Shown: positions 16,473 through 26,700 of the stretch, piece after piece | Layout: each line of letters begins with the position of its first letter | Position numbering within the stretch: position 1 is the stretch's first letter | Assembly: GCA_902495355.1 (NCBI GenBank) | Contig: CABUWV010000007.1 | Coordinates: 62,001 to 126,000 of the forward strand | Direction of reading: 5' to 3' | Origin: an uncultured Collinsella sp. | GTDB taxonomy: Bacteria; Actinomycetota; Coriobacteriia; Coriobacteriales; Coriobacteriaceae | DNA length: 64,000 nt | Notes under the pieces: generated by a model | The model's database searches: none | What the model saw: only the letters and a program-made list of their open reading frames with translations | What the model was told of the DNA's origin: nothing | Position numbers and translations under genes: made by a program

Positions 16473-19400
16473 ATGAGCAAACTCGTCGAGGGCATTAAAG
16501 ACCGTGTGGTCGCTGTCGCACGCGAGGCTGCGCCCGCCGTGGTGGACGCCGCGCAGAAGGCCGCGACCGCGGCTGCCGAGAAAGTTGCTGAGGCAGTTGC
16601 CGATGCCAAGAACGTGGCAGGGGAGACGTCCGTCGTCAGCGAGCCCGCCACCGCCGCTGAGCCCGTAGCCGCCGCCCAGGCCCCCGAAGGCGCGATCTTC
16701 AACCCCGAGGCCGCCCGCGGCAACCTGCACCTGGGTATCGACGTGGGCTCCACCACCGTTAAGCTCGCCGTGCTCAACGACGACAACCAGATTGTCTATG
16801 CCAAGTACCAGCGCCACCACACCGACGTCCGTGCCTGCGCCCGCGACCTGTTCGAGGGCGCTGCGACCGTGCTGCCGATGGCCCAGATGACCTGCGCCAT
16901 TACCGGCTCGGGCGGCCTGCTGCTGTCCCAGTGGCTCGACCTGGAGTTTGTCCAGGAGGTCATCGCCAGCAAGCGTGCCGTCGAGACCCTCATCCCGGCC
17001 ACCGATGTCGCCATCGAGCTGGGCGGCGAGGACGCCAAGATCATCTACTTCGACAACGGCATCGAGCAGCGCATGAACGGCACCTGCGCCGGCGGCACGG
17101 GCGCCTTCATCGACCAGATGGCCACTCTGCTGCACACCGACGCCAGCGGCCTTAACGAACTCGCGGCCAACGCCACCACCATCTATCCCATCGCCAGCCG
17201 CTGCGGCGTTTTTGCCAAGACCGACGTGCAGCCGCTGCTCAACGAAGGCGCCCGTCCCGAGGACGTCGCCGCTTCCATCTTCCAAGCCGTCGTGACCCAG
17301 ACCATCTCGGGTCTGGCGTGCGGCCGTCCCATCCGCGGCAACGTCGCCTTCCTGGGCGGCCCGCTGCAGTACCTCTCCGAGCTGCGCCACCGCTTCTACC
17401 TCACGCTCAACCTGGACGAGGAGCACCGCATTGTGCCCCAAAACGCTCACCTGTTTGTGGCGAGCGGCGCCGCCATGGCGCATGAGTCCAACAAGCTCAG
17501 CACGTTCCCGCAGCTCATCGAGGCCATCGACAGCCTGGGCGACACGCAGGGTGCCGAGGTCGAGCGCCTGGATCCGCTCTTTGCCACCGATGAGGACTTT
17601 GCCGAGTTCAAGAACCGCCACGACCAGGAAGTCGTCCCCAAGGGCAAGCTCGACGGCTACACCGGCCGCGTGTTCATTGGCATCGACGCCGGTTCCACCA
17701 CCATGAAGGCCGCGCTCGTGGGCGAGGACGGCCAGCTGCTGCACACCTGGTACGGCAACAACAACGGCGACATCCTGGGCACGGCCAAGGTCATCATGGC
17801 CGATTTCTACAACCACATCCCCGTCGGCTGCACTATCGGCCACGTGACCACCACGGGCTACGGCGAGGCGCTGCTCATCGAGGCCCTCAAGGCCGATTCC
17901 GGCGAGATCGAGACCGTTGCGCACCTGCGCGGCGCCAAGGCATTCCTGCCCGGCGTCGAGTTTATCCTGGACATCGGCGGCCAGGACATGAAGTGTCTGC
18001 GCGTCAAGGACGGCGTTATCGAGCACATCATGCTCAACGAGGCCTGCTCGTCGGGTTGCGGTAGCTTTATCGAGAGCTTCGCCGTCTCTATGAACATGGA
18101 CGTGCGCGCGTTCGCCGATGCCGCCATCCATGCCAAGGCCCCGGTCGACCTGGGCAGTCGCTGCACGGTCTTTATGAACTCGCGCGTCAAGCAGGCGCAA
18201 AAGGAAGGCGCCACGGTGGGCGACATCGCGGCCGGCCTGTCCTATTCCGTCATCAAGAATGCCCTGTTCAAGGTCATTAAGCTGCGCGACCCCAAGGAGA
18301 TCGGCAGCCAGGTGATCGTTCAGGGCGGCACCTTTATGTCCGATGCCACGCTGCGCGCGTTTGAGCAGCTCACCGGCGTTCATGCCGTGCGTCCTGATAT
18401 CGCCGGCTGTATGGGCGCTTACGGTGCGGCCCTGCTCGCCCGCGATCGCGCCGGCGCCGACGGCACTTCGACCATTCTTTCTGCCGAGGACATCGCACAC
18501 CTCACCGTGACGCAAAAACACGTCCGCTGCGGCCGTTGCTCCAACAACTGCCAGCTCACCGTCAACGATTTTGGCGGCGGCAGACGCTTTATCACCGGCA
18601 ATCGCTGCGAGAAGGGTGCCGGCCACAAAAAGCAAAAGACCGAGGCTCCCAACCTCTTCAAAAAGAAAAACGAGCTGCTGTTTAACCGCGAGGTGCTGAG
18701 CCCCGACGAGGCCCCGCGCGGCACCGTCGGCATCCCGCGCGCGCTCAACATGTACGAGAACTACCCCTTCTGGCATGCGTTCTTTACGCGCCTGGGCTTT
18801 AGCGTACAGCTGTCCGACCAGTCGAGCAAAAAGACCTACCAGGCGGGCATCGAGTCCATGCCGTCCGAGAGCGTGTGCTATCCGGCCAAGATGAGCCACG
18901 GCCACGTGATGAACCTCATCGACCGTGACGTCGACTTTATCTGGATGCCGTGCGTGCGCTGGGAGCGCAAAGAGGACCCGACGGCTGGCAATTGCTATAA
19001 CTGTCCCATCGTTATGAGCTACCCCACGGCGCTGGCGCTCAACATCGATGAGATCCGCGAGCAGAACATCGAGTTCCTGTACCCGTTTGTGCCCTATCAC
19101 GACAAGACCGAGCTCAAGCGCCGTCTGTACCAGGTGCTCGCCGTCGACCGTGTGGCCGATGCCGAGGCCGGTCGCGGTCGCGTGCGTGGACCCAAGATCA
19201 CGCGCTCCGAGGTCGATGCCGCCGTCAACGCTGCCTTTGAGGCCGATGCGCGTTTCCACGAGGATATCCAGACCATGGGCGAGGAGGCTCTTAAGTGGGT
19301 CGAGGACCACGGCGGCCACGGCATTGTACTCGCCGGCCGTCCTTACCACAACGACCCCGAGATCAACCACGCCCTGCCTGAGCTTATCTCGAGCTTTGGC

Positions 19401-21254
19401 TTTGCGGTCTTTACCGAGGATTCGCTCGCGCATCTCGTGAAGCCCGAGCGTCCGATTCGCGTCGTTGACCAGTGGATGTACCACAGCCGCCTGTACGCCG
19501 TCGCCCGTTTTGTGACGATGCGCAACGACCTGGACCTGATCCAGCTCAATTCCTTCGGCTGCGGTCTGGATGCTCTGACCACCGATCAGGTTCAGGAGAT
19601 TCTGGAAGCCAGCGGCAAGATCTACACCGTGCTCAAGATCGATGAGGTGTCCAACCTGGGCGCCGCGCGCATCCGCATCCGCTCGCTCATGGCGGCGCTC
19701 AAGGACCAGGAGGCCGAGCGCTTGGCCGAGGCCACGGCCGCGGGCGAGGCCTACGAGCAGGGCGACGCCGCGCCGGTGGCGCCCTCCACGGATGCCCCCG
19801 CGTTCGCGAGCCGCAAGTACACGTTTGAGGCTCAGCGTGAGAGTGCTTCGACCGCGTGGCCCAAGGTGCCCTTTACCGAGCAGATGCGCGAGGAGGGCTA
19901 CACCATCCTGTGCCCGCAGATGGCGCCGATCCACTTTGACCTGGTCAAAGAGGTGTTCCGTGGTGCTGGCTACAACTTGGAGCTGCTGCCCTCGACCGAT
20001 CACGATGCCGTCGAGGCCGGCCTGCGCTACGTGAACAATGACATTTGCTATCCGTCCATTTTGGTGACCGGCCAGATTATGGAGGCCATCGAGAGCGGTC
20101 GGTACGACCTCTCCAAGACGGCCGTGGTTATCAGCCAGACCGGTGGCGGCTGCCGTGCCACCAACTACATCGCACTCATCCGCAAGGCCCTGCGCGAAAG
20201 CGGCCACCCCGAGATCCCGGTGATCTCGCTTTCTGCCGTGGCGCTCGGCGAGGACAACCCCGGCTTTAAGATTACGCCGGCGCTGCTTAAGCAGGCCGTG
20301 TACGCGGTGCTCTTTGGCGACGTGATGATGCAGATGCTCTACCGCTGCCGCCCGTACGAGGCTACGCCCGGTGCGGCGAACGCGCTCTACGAGGAGTACA
20401 TGGCGCGCGCCCGCAAGCTGGCGCCTAAGTTCAACCGCCACAACTACACCAAGCTGTGCCGCGAGGCCATCCGTGCGTTCGACACCATGCCGCTCGTGGG
20501 CGAGGGCACCAAGCCGCGCGTGGGCGTGGTTGGCGAGATCTTGGTTAAGTTCCACCCCACGGCCAACAACCATGTGGTCGATGTTATCGAGCGCGAGGGC
20601 TGCGAGGCCGTGGTGCCGGGCCTGCTCGACTTCTTCCTGTACTCCATGAGCAACGCCGAGCTGCAGAAGGACGAGCTGGGTAGCTCTGCCACTACGCGCG
20701 CGGGCATGCAGGCGCTTATTAAGCTCGTGGACTGGATGCGTACGCCGGTGGAGGAGATGCTCGAAAAGTCTCGCCGCTTTGAGGCGCCCGAGCGCATCGG
20801 TACCATGGCCGACAAGGCCCGCACGGTGCTTTCGGTGTGCAACAACATGGGCGAGGGCTGGCTGCTCACGGCCGAGATGCTCGACCTGATCGACCACGGC
20901 GCACCCAACATCATCTGCACGCAGCCCTTCGCGTGCCTGCCTAACCACGTGGTGGGCAAGGCCGTGATCAAGGAGCTGCGCCGCCAGCACCCCGAGAGCA
21001 ACATTGTTGCGGTGGACTATGATCCCGGCGCGTCTGAGGTCAACCAGCTCAACCGTATTAAGCTCATGATCAGCGTGGCCAAGGAAAACATGCGCGCCGG
21101 CAAGGGCTTTAAGCTCGAGAAGGTGGCGCCGCTCGCGATGGACGAGGTCACCGGCCAGATGCGTGCCCACGATGGCTGCGTGAGCTGCGGACCGGCCAGC
21201 GAGGAGGCCGTTGCATCGGTCGCCGAGCGTCTGGGACGCGGCATTAAGAAGTAA
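16473..21254 (+). CDS. 2-hydroxyacyl-CoA dehydratase activase (tandem ASKHA plus HgdB-like fusion)
   Basis: A 1593-residue cytosolic protein. Two ASKHA ATPase domains of the BcrAD/BadFG type follow each other: GIDVGSTT at 88-95 and GIDAGSTT at about 403-410. Each has the cysteine strings that bind a bridging [4Fe-4S] cluster (GTCAGGTGAF with RCGVFAK, and ACSSGCGSF with SRCTVF). A CGRCSNNCQL segment follows near 683, then a DUF2229 region and an HgdB-like C-terminal third. The family injects ATP-driven low-potential electrons into radical dehydratases, but the fused form has no defined substrate. The first 70 residues are an Ala/Val-rich extension I do not expect in the family. It is cotranscribed with a TetR gene and ends at a clear terminator. 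Codons are strongly C/G-ending, as in highly expressed genes. Confidence 0.9.
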   Translation: MSKLVEGIKDRVVAVAREAAPAVVDAAQKAATAAAEKVAEAVADAKNVAGETSVVSEPATAAEPVAAAQAPEGAIFNPEAARGNLHLGIDVGSTTVKLAVLNDDNQIVYAKYQRHHTDVRACARDLFEGAATVLPMAQMTCAITGSGGLLLSQWLDLEFVQEVIASKRAVETLIPATDVAIELGGEDAKIIYFDNGIEQRMNGTCAGGTGAFIDQMATLLHTDASGLNELAANATTIYPIASRCGVFAKTDVQPLLNEGARPEDVAASIFQAVVTQTISGLACGRPIRGNVAFLGGPLQYLSELRHRFYLTLNLDEEHRIVPQNAHLFVASGAAMAHESNKLSTFPQLIEAIDSLGDTQGAEVERLDPLFATDEDFAEFKNRHDQEVVPKGKLDGYTGRVFIGIDAGSTTMKAALVGEDGQLLHTWYGNNNGDILGTAKVIMADFYNHIPVGCTIGHVTTTGYGEALLIEALKADSGEIETVAHLRGAKAFLPGVEFILDIGGQDMKCLRVKDGVIEHIMLNEACSSGCGSFIESFAVSMNMDVRAFADAAIHAKAPVDLGSRCTVFMNSRVKQAQKEGATVGDIAAGLSYSVIKNALFKVIKLRDPKEIGSQVIVQGGTFMSDATLRAFEQLTGVHAVRPDIAGCMGAYGAALLARDRAGADGTSTILSAEDIAHLTVTQKHVRCGRCSNNCQLTVNDFGGGRRFITGNRCEKGAGHKKQKTEAPNLFKKKNELLFNREVLSPDEAPRGTVGIPRALNMYENYPFWHAFFTRLGFSVQLSDQSSKKTYQAGIESMPSESVCYPAKMSHGHVMNLIDRDVDFIWMPCVRWERKEDPTAGNCYNCPIVMSYPTALALNIDEIREQNIEFLYPFVPYHDKTELKRRLYQVLAVDRVADAEAGRGRVRGPKITRSEVDAAVNAAFEADARFHEDIQTMGEEALKWVEDHGGHGIVLAGRPYHNDPEINHALPELISSFGFAVFTEDSLAHLVKPERPIRVVDQWMYHSRLYAVARFVTMRNDLDLIQLNSFGCGLDALTTDQVQEILEASGKIYTVLKIDEVSNLGAARIRIRSLMAALKDQEAERLAEATAAGEAYEQGDAAPVAPSTDAPAFASRKYTFEAQRESASTAWPKVPFTEQMREEGYTILCPQMAPIHFDLVKEVFRGAGYNLELLPSTDHDAVEAGLRYVNNDICYPSILVTGQIMEAIESGRYDLSKTAVVISQTGGGCRATNYIALIRKALRESGHPEIPVISLSAVALGEDNPGFKITPALLKQAVYAVLFGDVMMQMLYRCRPYEATPGAANALYEEYMARARKLAPKFNRHNYTKLCREAIRAFDTMPLVGEGTKPRVGVVGEILVKFHPTANNHVVDVIEREGCEAVVPGLLDFFLYSMSNAELQKDELGSSATTRAGMQALIKLVDWMRTPVEEMLEKSRRFEAPERIGTMADKARTVLSVCNNMGEGWLLTAEMLDLIDHGAPNIICTQPFACLPNHVVGKAVIKELRRQHPESNIVAVDYDPGASEVNQLNRIKLMISVAKENMRAGKGFKLEKVAPLAMDEVTGQMRAHDGCVSCGPASEEAVASVAERLGRGIKK

Positions 21255-21280
21255 CTGGCCTGCTTTGGGCTAGATATGAG

Positions 21281-21321
21281 GCAAACGGGTGATAGCCGTA
21301 CCGGTTACCACCCGTTTTTGC
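21281..21321 (+). terminator. Intrinsic terminator of the activase gene
   Basis: GCAAACGGGTG (21281-21291) pairs with CACCCGTTT and is followed by TTTGC, 26 bp after the activase stop. Confidence 0.85.
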
Positions 21322-21339
21322 TGGACACATGTTGCGTAA

Positions 21340-21560
21340 ATGACCTTGCTACAGCCTTCCGTGGGCTTGCCCGATTTTTGGGCCGGTTCGGGCTTTGAGG
21401 ACAAGTTACTGCAGGCCCAAGGCGATTTTTCGCTCAACGCGGGCCAGCACAGCGTGACCTATCTGCCAAACGACGAGATGATCGCTGCGGACTGCCCATC
21501 GCCACCTACGAGATGGAAGCCGAGAAGTACATCTACCGCGTGTACAAGTACGAGCTGTAG
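21340..21560 (+). pseudogene. Frameshifted remnant of an unidentified gene
   Basis: From ATG 21340 the frame encodes MTLLQPSVGLPDFWAG and runs naturally to about 21490 (LPNDEMIAAD). It then turns into low-quality Pro/Ser/Arg sequence. In the frame of the TAG at 21558, a natural-looking end appears instead (GLPIATYEMEAEKYIYRV and on to YKYEL). Joining the two gives one coherent 73-residue product, so a one-base shift near 21490 has broken a small gene or the tail of a larger one. No family is recognised. I see nothing convincing between 21561 and 21750 beyond a 20-codon frame (MEYENTPFAD...). Confidence 0.5.
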
Positions 21561-21750
21561 GGCCGCGCTTAGGTTTGACCAATGGAGTATGAAAACACGC
21601 CGTTCGCCGATGCCCCCTCCGCGAGTGGCAGCCATATGGTTTGATGTCAGAAACATATAGTTGTCGCTAGCCTGCTGGCGACGTTCTCCCTGATATCGGA
21701 GGTTCCAGGTATGTTTCGCGCTCCGTTAAACAACTATCGGTTGGGCTAAC

Positions 21751-22200
21751 ATGGGTCGCCGTGCTATTTCGATAGCCCTTGCAGTGGTCTGCCTGGCTGT
21801 GCTACTGGGCGCTACAGGGCTGTTTGCTATAAGCCGAGAAACGTCCTATATGCAGGAATGCGCTTCCGAAGGGTTTGCCATTGATGGTTTCTATCGGGAT
21901 GACAAAACGAGTCGGGAAACCCTGGCTTTTCTTGAGGAGGACAACTGTCGATGGCAGCTGGTCGACCAAGACGGAATCTGCACAGACGGACAGTTTAAGC
22001 GTACGGATGACCCCAACATCCTGATATTAAAGAAGGAAAACGGCGAAGAATTCGGTACGGTCCACGTGGCGTATATGTCACGCCGACGCGAGCAGGGCCA
22101 GCTCTATCTATTTAGAGATAGCAAAGTGACCCGGTTTTATCTGGTGAGCACCGATCCGGCGTTTACGGTGGAGTCTGGCGATGTCGATGCGGACGTCTGA
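21751..22200 (+). CDS. Small membrane-anchored extracytoplasmic protein
   Basis: A 149-residue protein with one N-terminal membrane segment (residues 4-27, VVCLAVLLGATGLFAIS) and no cleavage site or lipobox I can defend. The remainder is a compact soluble domain of short beta-rich segments: FYRDDKTSRETLAFLEEDN, WQLVDQDG and RFYLVSTDP. It resembles small exported proteins of unknown function. The ribosome site is weak (GGTTGGGCTAAC). The gene is monocistronic, downstream of a degraded gene and convergent with the DUF389 gene. Confidence 0.65.
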   Translation: MGRRAISIALAVVCLAVLLGATGLFAISRETSYMQECASEGFAIDGFYRDDKTSRETLAFLEEDNCRWQLVDQDGICTDGQFKRTDDPNILILKKENGEEFGTVHVAYMSRRREQGQLYLFRDSKVTRFYLVSTDPAFTVESGDVDADV

Positions 22201-22215
22201 TTCACGGCAATAAAA

Positions 22216-22256
22216 CAGCGAGCGGGGCTCGGGTGTGAACTGCACCCCGCAATTTG
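22216..22256. terminator. Hairpin between convergent genes
   Basis: GCGGGG and CCCCGC with an inner GGGTG/CACCC form a stem between the small exported protein and the DUF389 gene. AATTTGC follows on the plus side. A moderate candidate. Confidence 0.45.
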
Positions 22257-22325
22257 CTCGTGTCCGTATCGCGTCTGCGCCTCGTCGTAACTTGCGTCCG
22301 TGCGAGCATTCATCCCGCGCCGGCA

Positions 22326-23465
22326 TCACTTCACATCAAACTCCACGCGATCGAGTTCGGGCACGTTGAGGTCAATGAGCTTGCGGCCGACGCGGCGGTC
22401 GTGTGCCCCAAGCGCCTCGCTTGTCGTCACATGGGCGACGATTTCGCGCTTTACAATGCCTTCCTCGTCCCCTTCGGTGGCCGAGGTCTCGACGGCGACG
22501 GTGTAATCCTTAAAGCCTGGCAGCACCGCCGCAAGCTCGCGCGTGGTTTCGGTGACGCCGTAGCCGTCCTGCACGCCGGCCTGCGCCGAGCCAATGGAAC
22601 CCGCCGTCATAACAATGCAGGGGATGGTAAAAATCACCGTGCCCACAATGATGCGGCGGCGCACCTTGCGCGACAGCTCATCGACCTCGGCGTCTTCCTC
22701 GGCCGTTACGACGCCGTCGCCGTTGAGGTCGCGCTTGAGCGGTACACGCAAAAGAAGCAATACGGCTTCGGCTGCCAGCGCGATAAAGACGACGTTGATG
22801 CCAAACTCGTAAAGGGCCGAGAGGAACAGCGGCCCGCTCGCGATAGCGATGCCGTAACCAGCCGCGCACAGGGGCGGCATGAGCGCGGTGGCCACGGCCA
22901 CGCCGGCGATGAGCGTGGCGGGTTCCTGGTCGCGCGAGTTGCCCAGGCCGCCCGCAAAGCCGCCCGCGAGCGCGACGGCAAGGTCCCATACGGTGGGTGT
23001 CGAGTTGTCGATGATGGCCGCCGTGGTGGTGCCAAGGGGCGAGAGCTTAAAGTACAGCGTGGACGTGACCAGGCAAAAGACCATTTGCAGCGCGAGACCG
23101 GCGACGGCCTCGACGGCAATCTCGCGGTCGAGCGTGGCGATGCCGTATGCCATGGCAAGGACCGAGCCCATGAGCGGGCAGATGAGCATGGCACCTACAA
23201 TGGCGATGTCCGAGTCGATATCGAGACCGATGCTCGCGATGAGCATGGCGATGATGAGGATGCATAGGTGAGAGCCGGTCAGGCGTGCCCCGTTTACAAA
23301 GCGCTTGCGAATCACGTGGTAGGGCGCGCGACCCTCGCGAATGTTGAATGCGCGCTTTAAAAAGCGACCAGCCTGTTCGGCAGCCTCACTATGGGCAGGG
23401 CGGATGCCATGGCGCCGGTGATGGCGTTCACGCAGTCGCTTGATCTGTTGTTTGTCGAGTCCCAT
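22326..23465 (-). CDS. DUF389 membrane protein with an EF-hand-like loop
   Basis: A 379-residue integral membrane protein of the DUF389 family. About six membrane segments lie in the first 240 residues, with family strings DSDIAIVGAMLICPLMGSV, GNSRDQEPATLIAGVAVATA and MPPLCAAGYG. The start is ATG 23465, after GAGGTGG; the frame extends further upstream but without a ribosome site. A perfect 12-residue EF-hand loop, DLNGDGVVTAEE (residues 246-257), lies in the soluble loop before the last membrane helix. The C-terminal domain (about 290-379) is soluble. Function in the family is unknown; calcium sensing is an inference from the loop alone. Confidence 0.85.
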   Translation of the reverse strand: MGLDKQQIKRLRERHHRRHGIRPAHSEAAEQAGRFLKRAFNIREGRAPYHVIRKRFVNGARLTGSHLCILIIAMLIASIGLDIDSDIAIVGAMLICPLMGSVLAMAYGIATLDREIAVEAVAGLALQMVFCLVTSTLYFKLSPLGTTTAAIIDNSTPTVWDLAVALAGGFAGGLGNSRDQEPATLIAGVAVATALMPPLCAAGYGIAIASGPLFLSALYEFGINVVFIALAAEAVLLLLRVPLKRDLNGDGVVTAEEDAEVDELSRKVRRRIIVGTVIFTIPCIVMTAGSIGSAQAGVQDGYGVTETTRELAAVLPGFKDYTVAVETSATEGDEEGIVKREIVAHVTTSEALGAHDRRVGRKLIDLNVPELDRVEFDVK

Positions 23466-23695
23466 GTCCACCTCGTTCCAGCGCGGTCCGCGCAACGCGC
23501 CCGTTGTCCTAACTCTACACCGTGGCGGGCGGGGTGTCTGTTGGATGCGGAATCCGATAGGGCGGATGACGCGGGAGCAAATGCAAATCACAGGTTCAAT
23601 TCCATCCCGCGAGAATATGATGCACCAGCTCCTTCAAATGTGACGAAACTGTGAAGCACGAGAGCGTGAATTTCAAATAATACGCTGGTCGCCAA

Positions 23696-23707
23696 TGTTG
23701 CGCAACA
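23696..23707. promoter_or_regulatory. TGTTGCGCAACA palindrome, copy 1
   Basis: A perfect 12-bp palindrome about 65 bp before the surface-protein ATG. The 15-bp string CAATGTTGCGCAACA recurs upstream of the zinc-ribbon gene at 39994. It is a candidate operator of a shared regulator. Confidence 0.45.
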
Positions 23708-23772
23708 GAATTCAAAAATCGACAGCTACCGTTTGATACGTATGGATACATCCGTGTCAAAGGGAGAAAGCC

Positions 23773-26700
23773 ATGGCAAACTACAGTCCACAACACTTTG
23801 AGCCTCGGGCTAAGGCCGTCAACGTCAAGGGCGTTGCCAACCGCGCCGTCGCAACCGTTTTGACGGCGGGCCTCATCGCTCAGCCGCTCATGTCGCCGCT
23901 GGCGGCAATCGCGGCACCGTCAACCGATAACGGCGATTCTGTTCAGGGGGGGTAGTTCTGTAGAGAACACCGTTGTCGCCGGTAACCAAGCGGTCGCAAA
24001 GACGGCTGCCCAGCTGGCCGAGGAGTCGGCAAAGCAGCTCAAGGACGCTCAGGCCGCCTACGATGCCGCCCAGAAGAAGGCCGACGCGGCGGGCCAGTCT
24101 CAAAAGCAGGCGCAGCAGCAAAAGAATCAGGCCTCGCAGGCAGTAAGCGACAACGAAATCGAGCAGAACGCAGCAGAAGTCGCCGCGCTCCAGGAGAAGA
24201 TCGACGAGCTTAAGGCGGCCGTCGAAAAGACCGAGCAGCAGCAGAAGAAGCTGGGCGACCTCAACGATCAGCTCGATCAGGCCAACAAGAGTGTCGAGGA
24301 TAAGACCCAGGCGCTCAAGGACGCCAAGGCAAAGCAGGATGAGGCCAAGAAGGCCCTCGACGATGCACAGGCCAAGCTCGAGGCCATGGGTATGGACGAG
24401 TACGAGGCCGCCAAGAGGGCCGTCGAGGACGCGCAGGCAAAGCTCGATGACGCCAATAAGGCCGTTGCTACTGCACAGGCCAATCTGGACCAGGCCAAGG
24501 CTGCCGAGGCTAGCGCCCAGCAGGAAAAGAAGGACACTGAGGCCGCTCTGACGACTGCCCAGGCCAAGAAGCAGGAGACTGCCGCTGCGCTCGCAGCCGC
24601 AACCACCGCGCGCGATAACGCCCAGCAGAAGTTCAACCAGGCGCAGGCCGCGCTCGATGCTGCCGTCTCGGGTACGGGTGTCGACCTGAGTGCGCTTGAG
24701 GCCGCCAAGATCGCTGCTGCTGGTGAGCTCAAGACCGCGCAGGCGGAGCTCAATGCCGCGACGGATGCCGACGCCACCGCACAGACAAATCTGCAGGCCG
24801 CCCAGGCTGCCGTCGCTGCCGCGCAGGAGAAGGCCAACGCCGCCAACGCTGCTGTGGCATCTGCCCAGTCTGCATACGATGCGGCAAACAAGGAGTACAA
24901 GGACGCGGCCAGTAAGCGTGACGCCGCGAAGACGGCATACGAGCAGGCCCAGCAGACCGAGGCCGACAAGAAGGCTGAGTACGACCGACTCGTCGAGATT
25001 CGTCAGCAGAAGAGCAACGAGTTCGATCAGGCTCGTGCTGAAGTAACCGACGCGCACAATGCATACGACGCCGCAAACGCCGAGGTCGAGAAGCTTAACC
25101 AGCAGATTGCCGACCTCAAGTCGAACATGACCGTAGATCAGAATGTCATCAACCAGGGTATGTTCGGCTTCATGAACTACATCATCGGCGGCAGCCAGTT
25201 CACGGCCACGCAGAAAAAGAATGCCCAGGAAGCCGCATCGATGCTGACCGGTGCCGCTGACAAGGCCGAATGGTATGACAAGTACGTCGATCAGGACATG
25301 TCTCGCGACACCAATCCGCTTTCCTTGGAGCAGATGCGCAACGCCCTGACCTACCTCGATACCCAGAACAACCTCCGCAAGGCGAACGGTCAGTCGGAGC
25401 TCAGCGTCAGCCTCCGCATGACTGCGGCAGCCGCACTTAATACATCATATTCATCGAACATCTGGGGACACTCGAACTGCTATTTCGATCAAGGTGAGAA
25501 CCTTGCGGGCGGCGGCGGAGCATACACCGGAGGCGAAACCGAGGATACCCTCGGCTGGCCATATACCGGTCTCTACACCCAGGAGAAAGAGGCATTCGAT
25601 AAGTACGTTGCACAGTATGGCGACGAACTCGGCAGCCACCGATATGATTCCTACTATATCTACCAGCACTACAACAGCATCTACCATGAGTGCGGACACT
25701 ATCTCAATATCATCGATGCCGGTGCGAAGGCTATCGGCATCGCAACTGGTAGCGGTAAGAACACCGATTCCGAGGTAACCATTTTCGACTATAGTGGAAG
25801 CACGGGGCAGAAGGACTTCACTGTCTCCGAGTTCAAGAAGCTCGTCACCGACTATATCGATTCTGCTTACAATGCAGGCGGCACTCAGGAGCAGAAGGAG
25901 CAGCTGAAGCAGCTACAGAATAAGCTGGCGGAGGCGCAGAAGAACTTCGGGACTGCCGGAACGGCTTATTCTGACGCATTGGATAAGCAAGAAAGCTCTC
26001 GCGACGCCTATACCGCGGCCGACACGAACATGAACACCGCCAAGGGCGAGTATGAGAAGGCTAAGTCCGGTACCGCCGCCGCGAAGACGGCATACGACGC
26101 TGCGAAGGACGCACTCGGCGGAATCGACATCGAGTCCCTCAAGCAGAACCTCGATGCCGCCAAGGCCGAGGCCGCTACTGCCCAGGCGGCTCTCGATAAG
26201 GCAAACGCCACGCTTGCTGACAGTAAGACGAAGGCAGCCGAGGCCGCTGCTCACAAGGCGAAGGCTCGCAGCGCCCGCGATGCCGCCAAGGCAAAGTCCG
26301 AACAGGCCAATGAGGCGTATGACAACGCTACCGCTTCGGTCAAGGACCTTGCCGCCAAGTGCGATGCCGCCAAGACGGATCTTGCGAACAAGCAGGGCAC
26401 GCTTAACGATGCCAAGAAGGCCGACGACACTGCCCAGGCTGGCGTTGACAAGGCTCAGGCCGCAGATGTGCACGCCGCGACCGCTCTTTCGGGCGCCAAG
26501 CAGGCAGTTGCCGCCAAGACGCAGACCCTGTCCGACGCACAGGCGAAGGCCAAGGCTGCCGAGGGCGAACTGGCCGGCGCAAACAAGGCCTTCGAGCGCT
26601 TCGCTGGAGCCCAGAAGGCGGTCGACGACGCCAAGGCCGCCTATGACGCCGCCGTCGCCGGTGTCGCCGATGCCCAGAAGCAGCTCGAGGCCGCCAACGA

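Noticed and set aside
16458..21170. A 1570-codon open frame antisense to the dehydratase activase
   Set aside because: It mirrors a strongly C-biased gene; the product is a His/Gly/Val/Leu-rich composition artefact with no start signal, while the sense product has clear domains.
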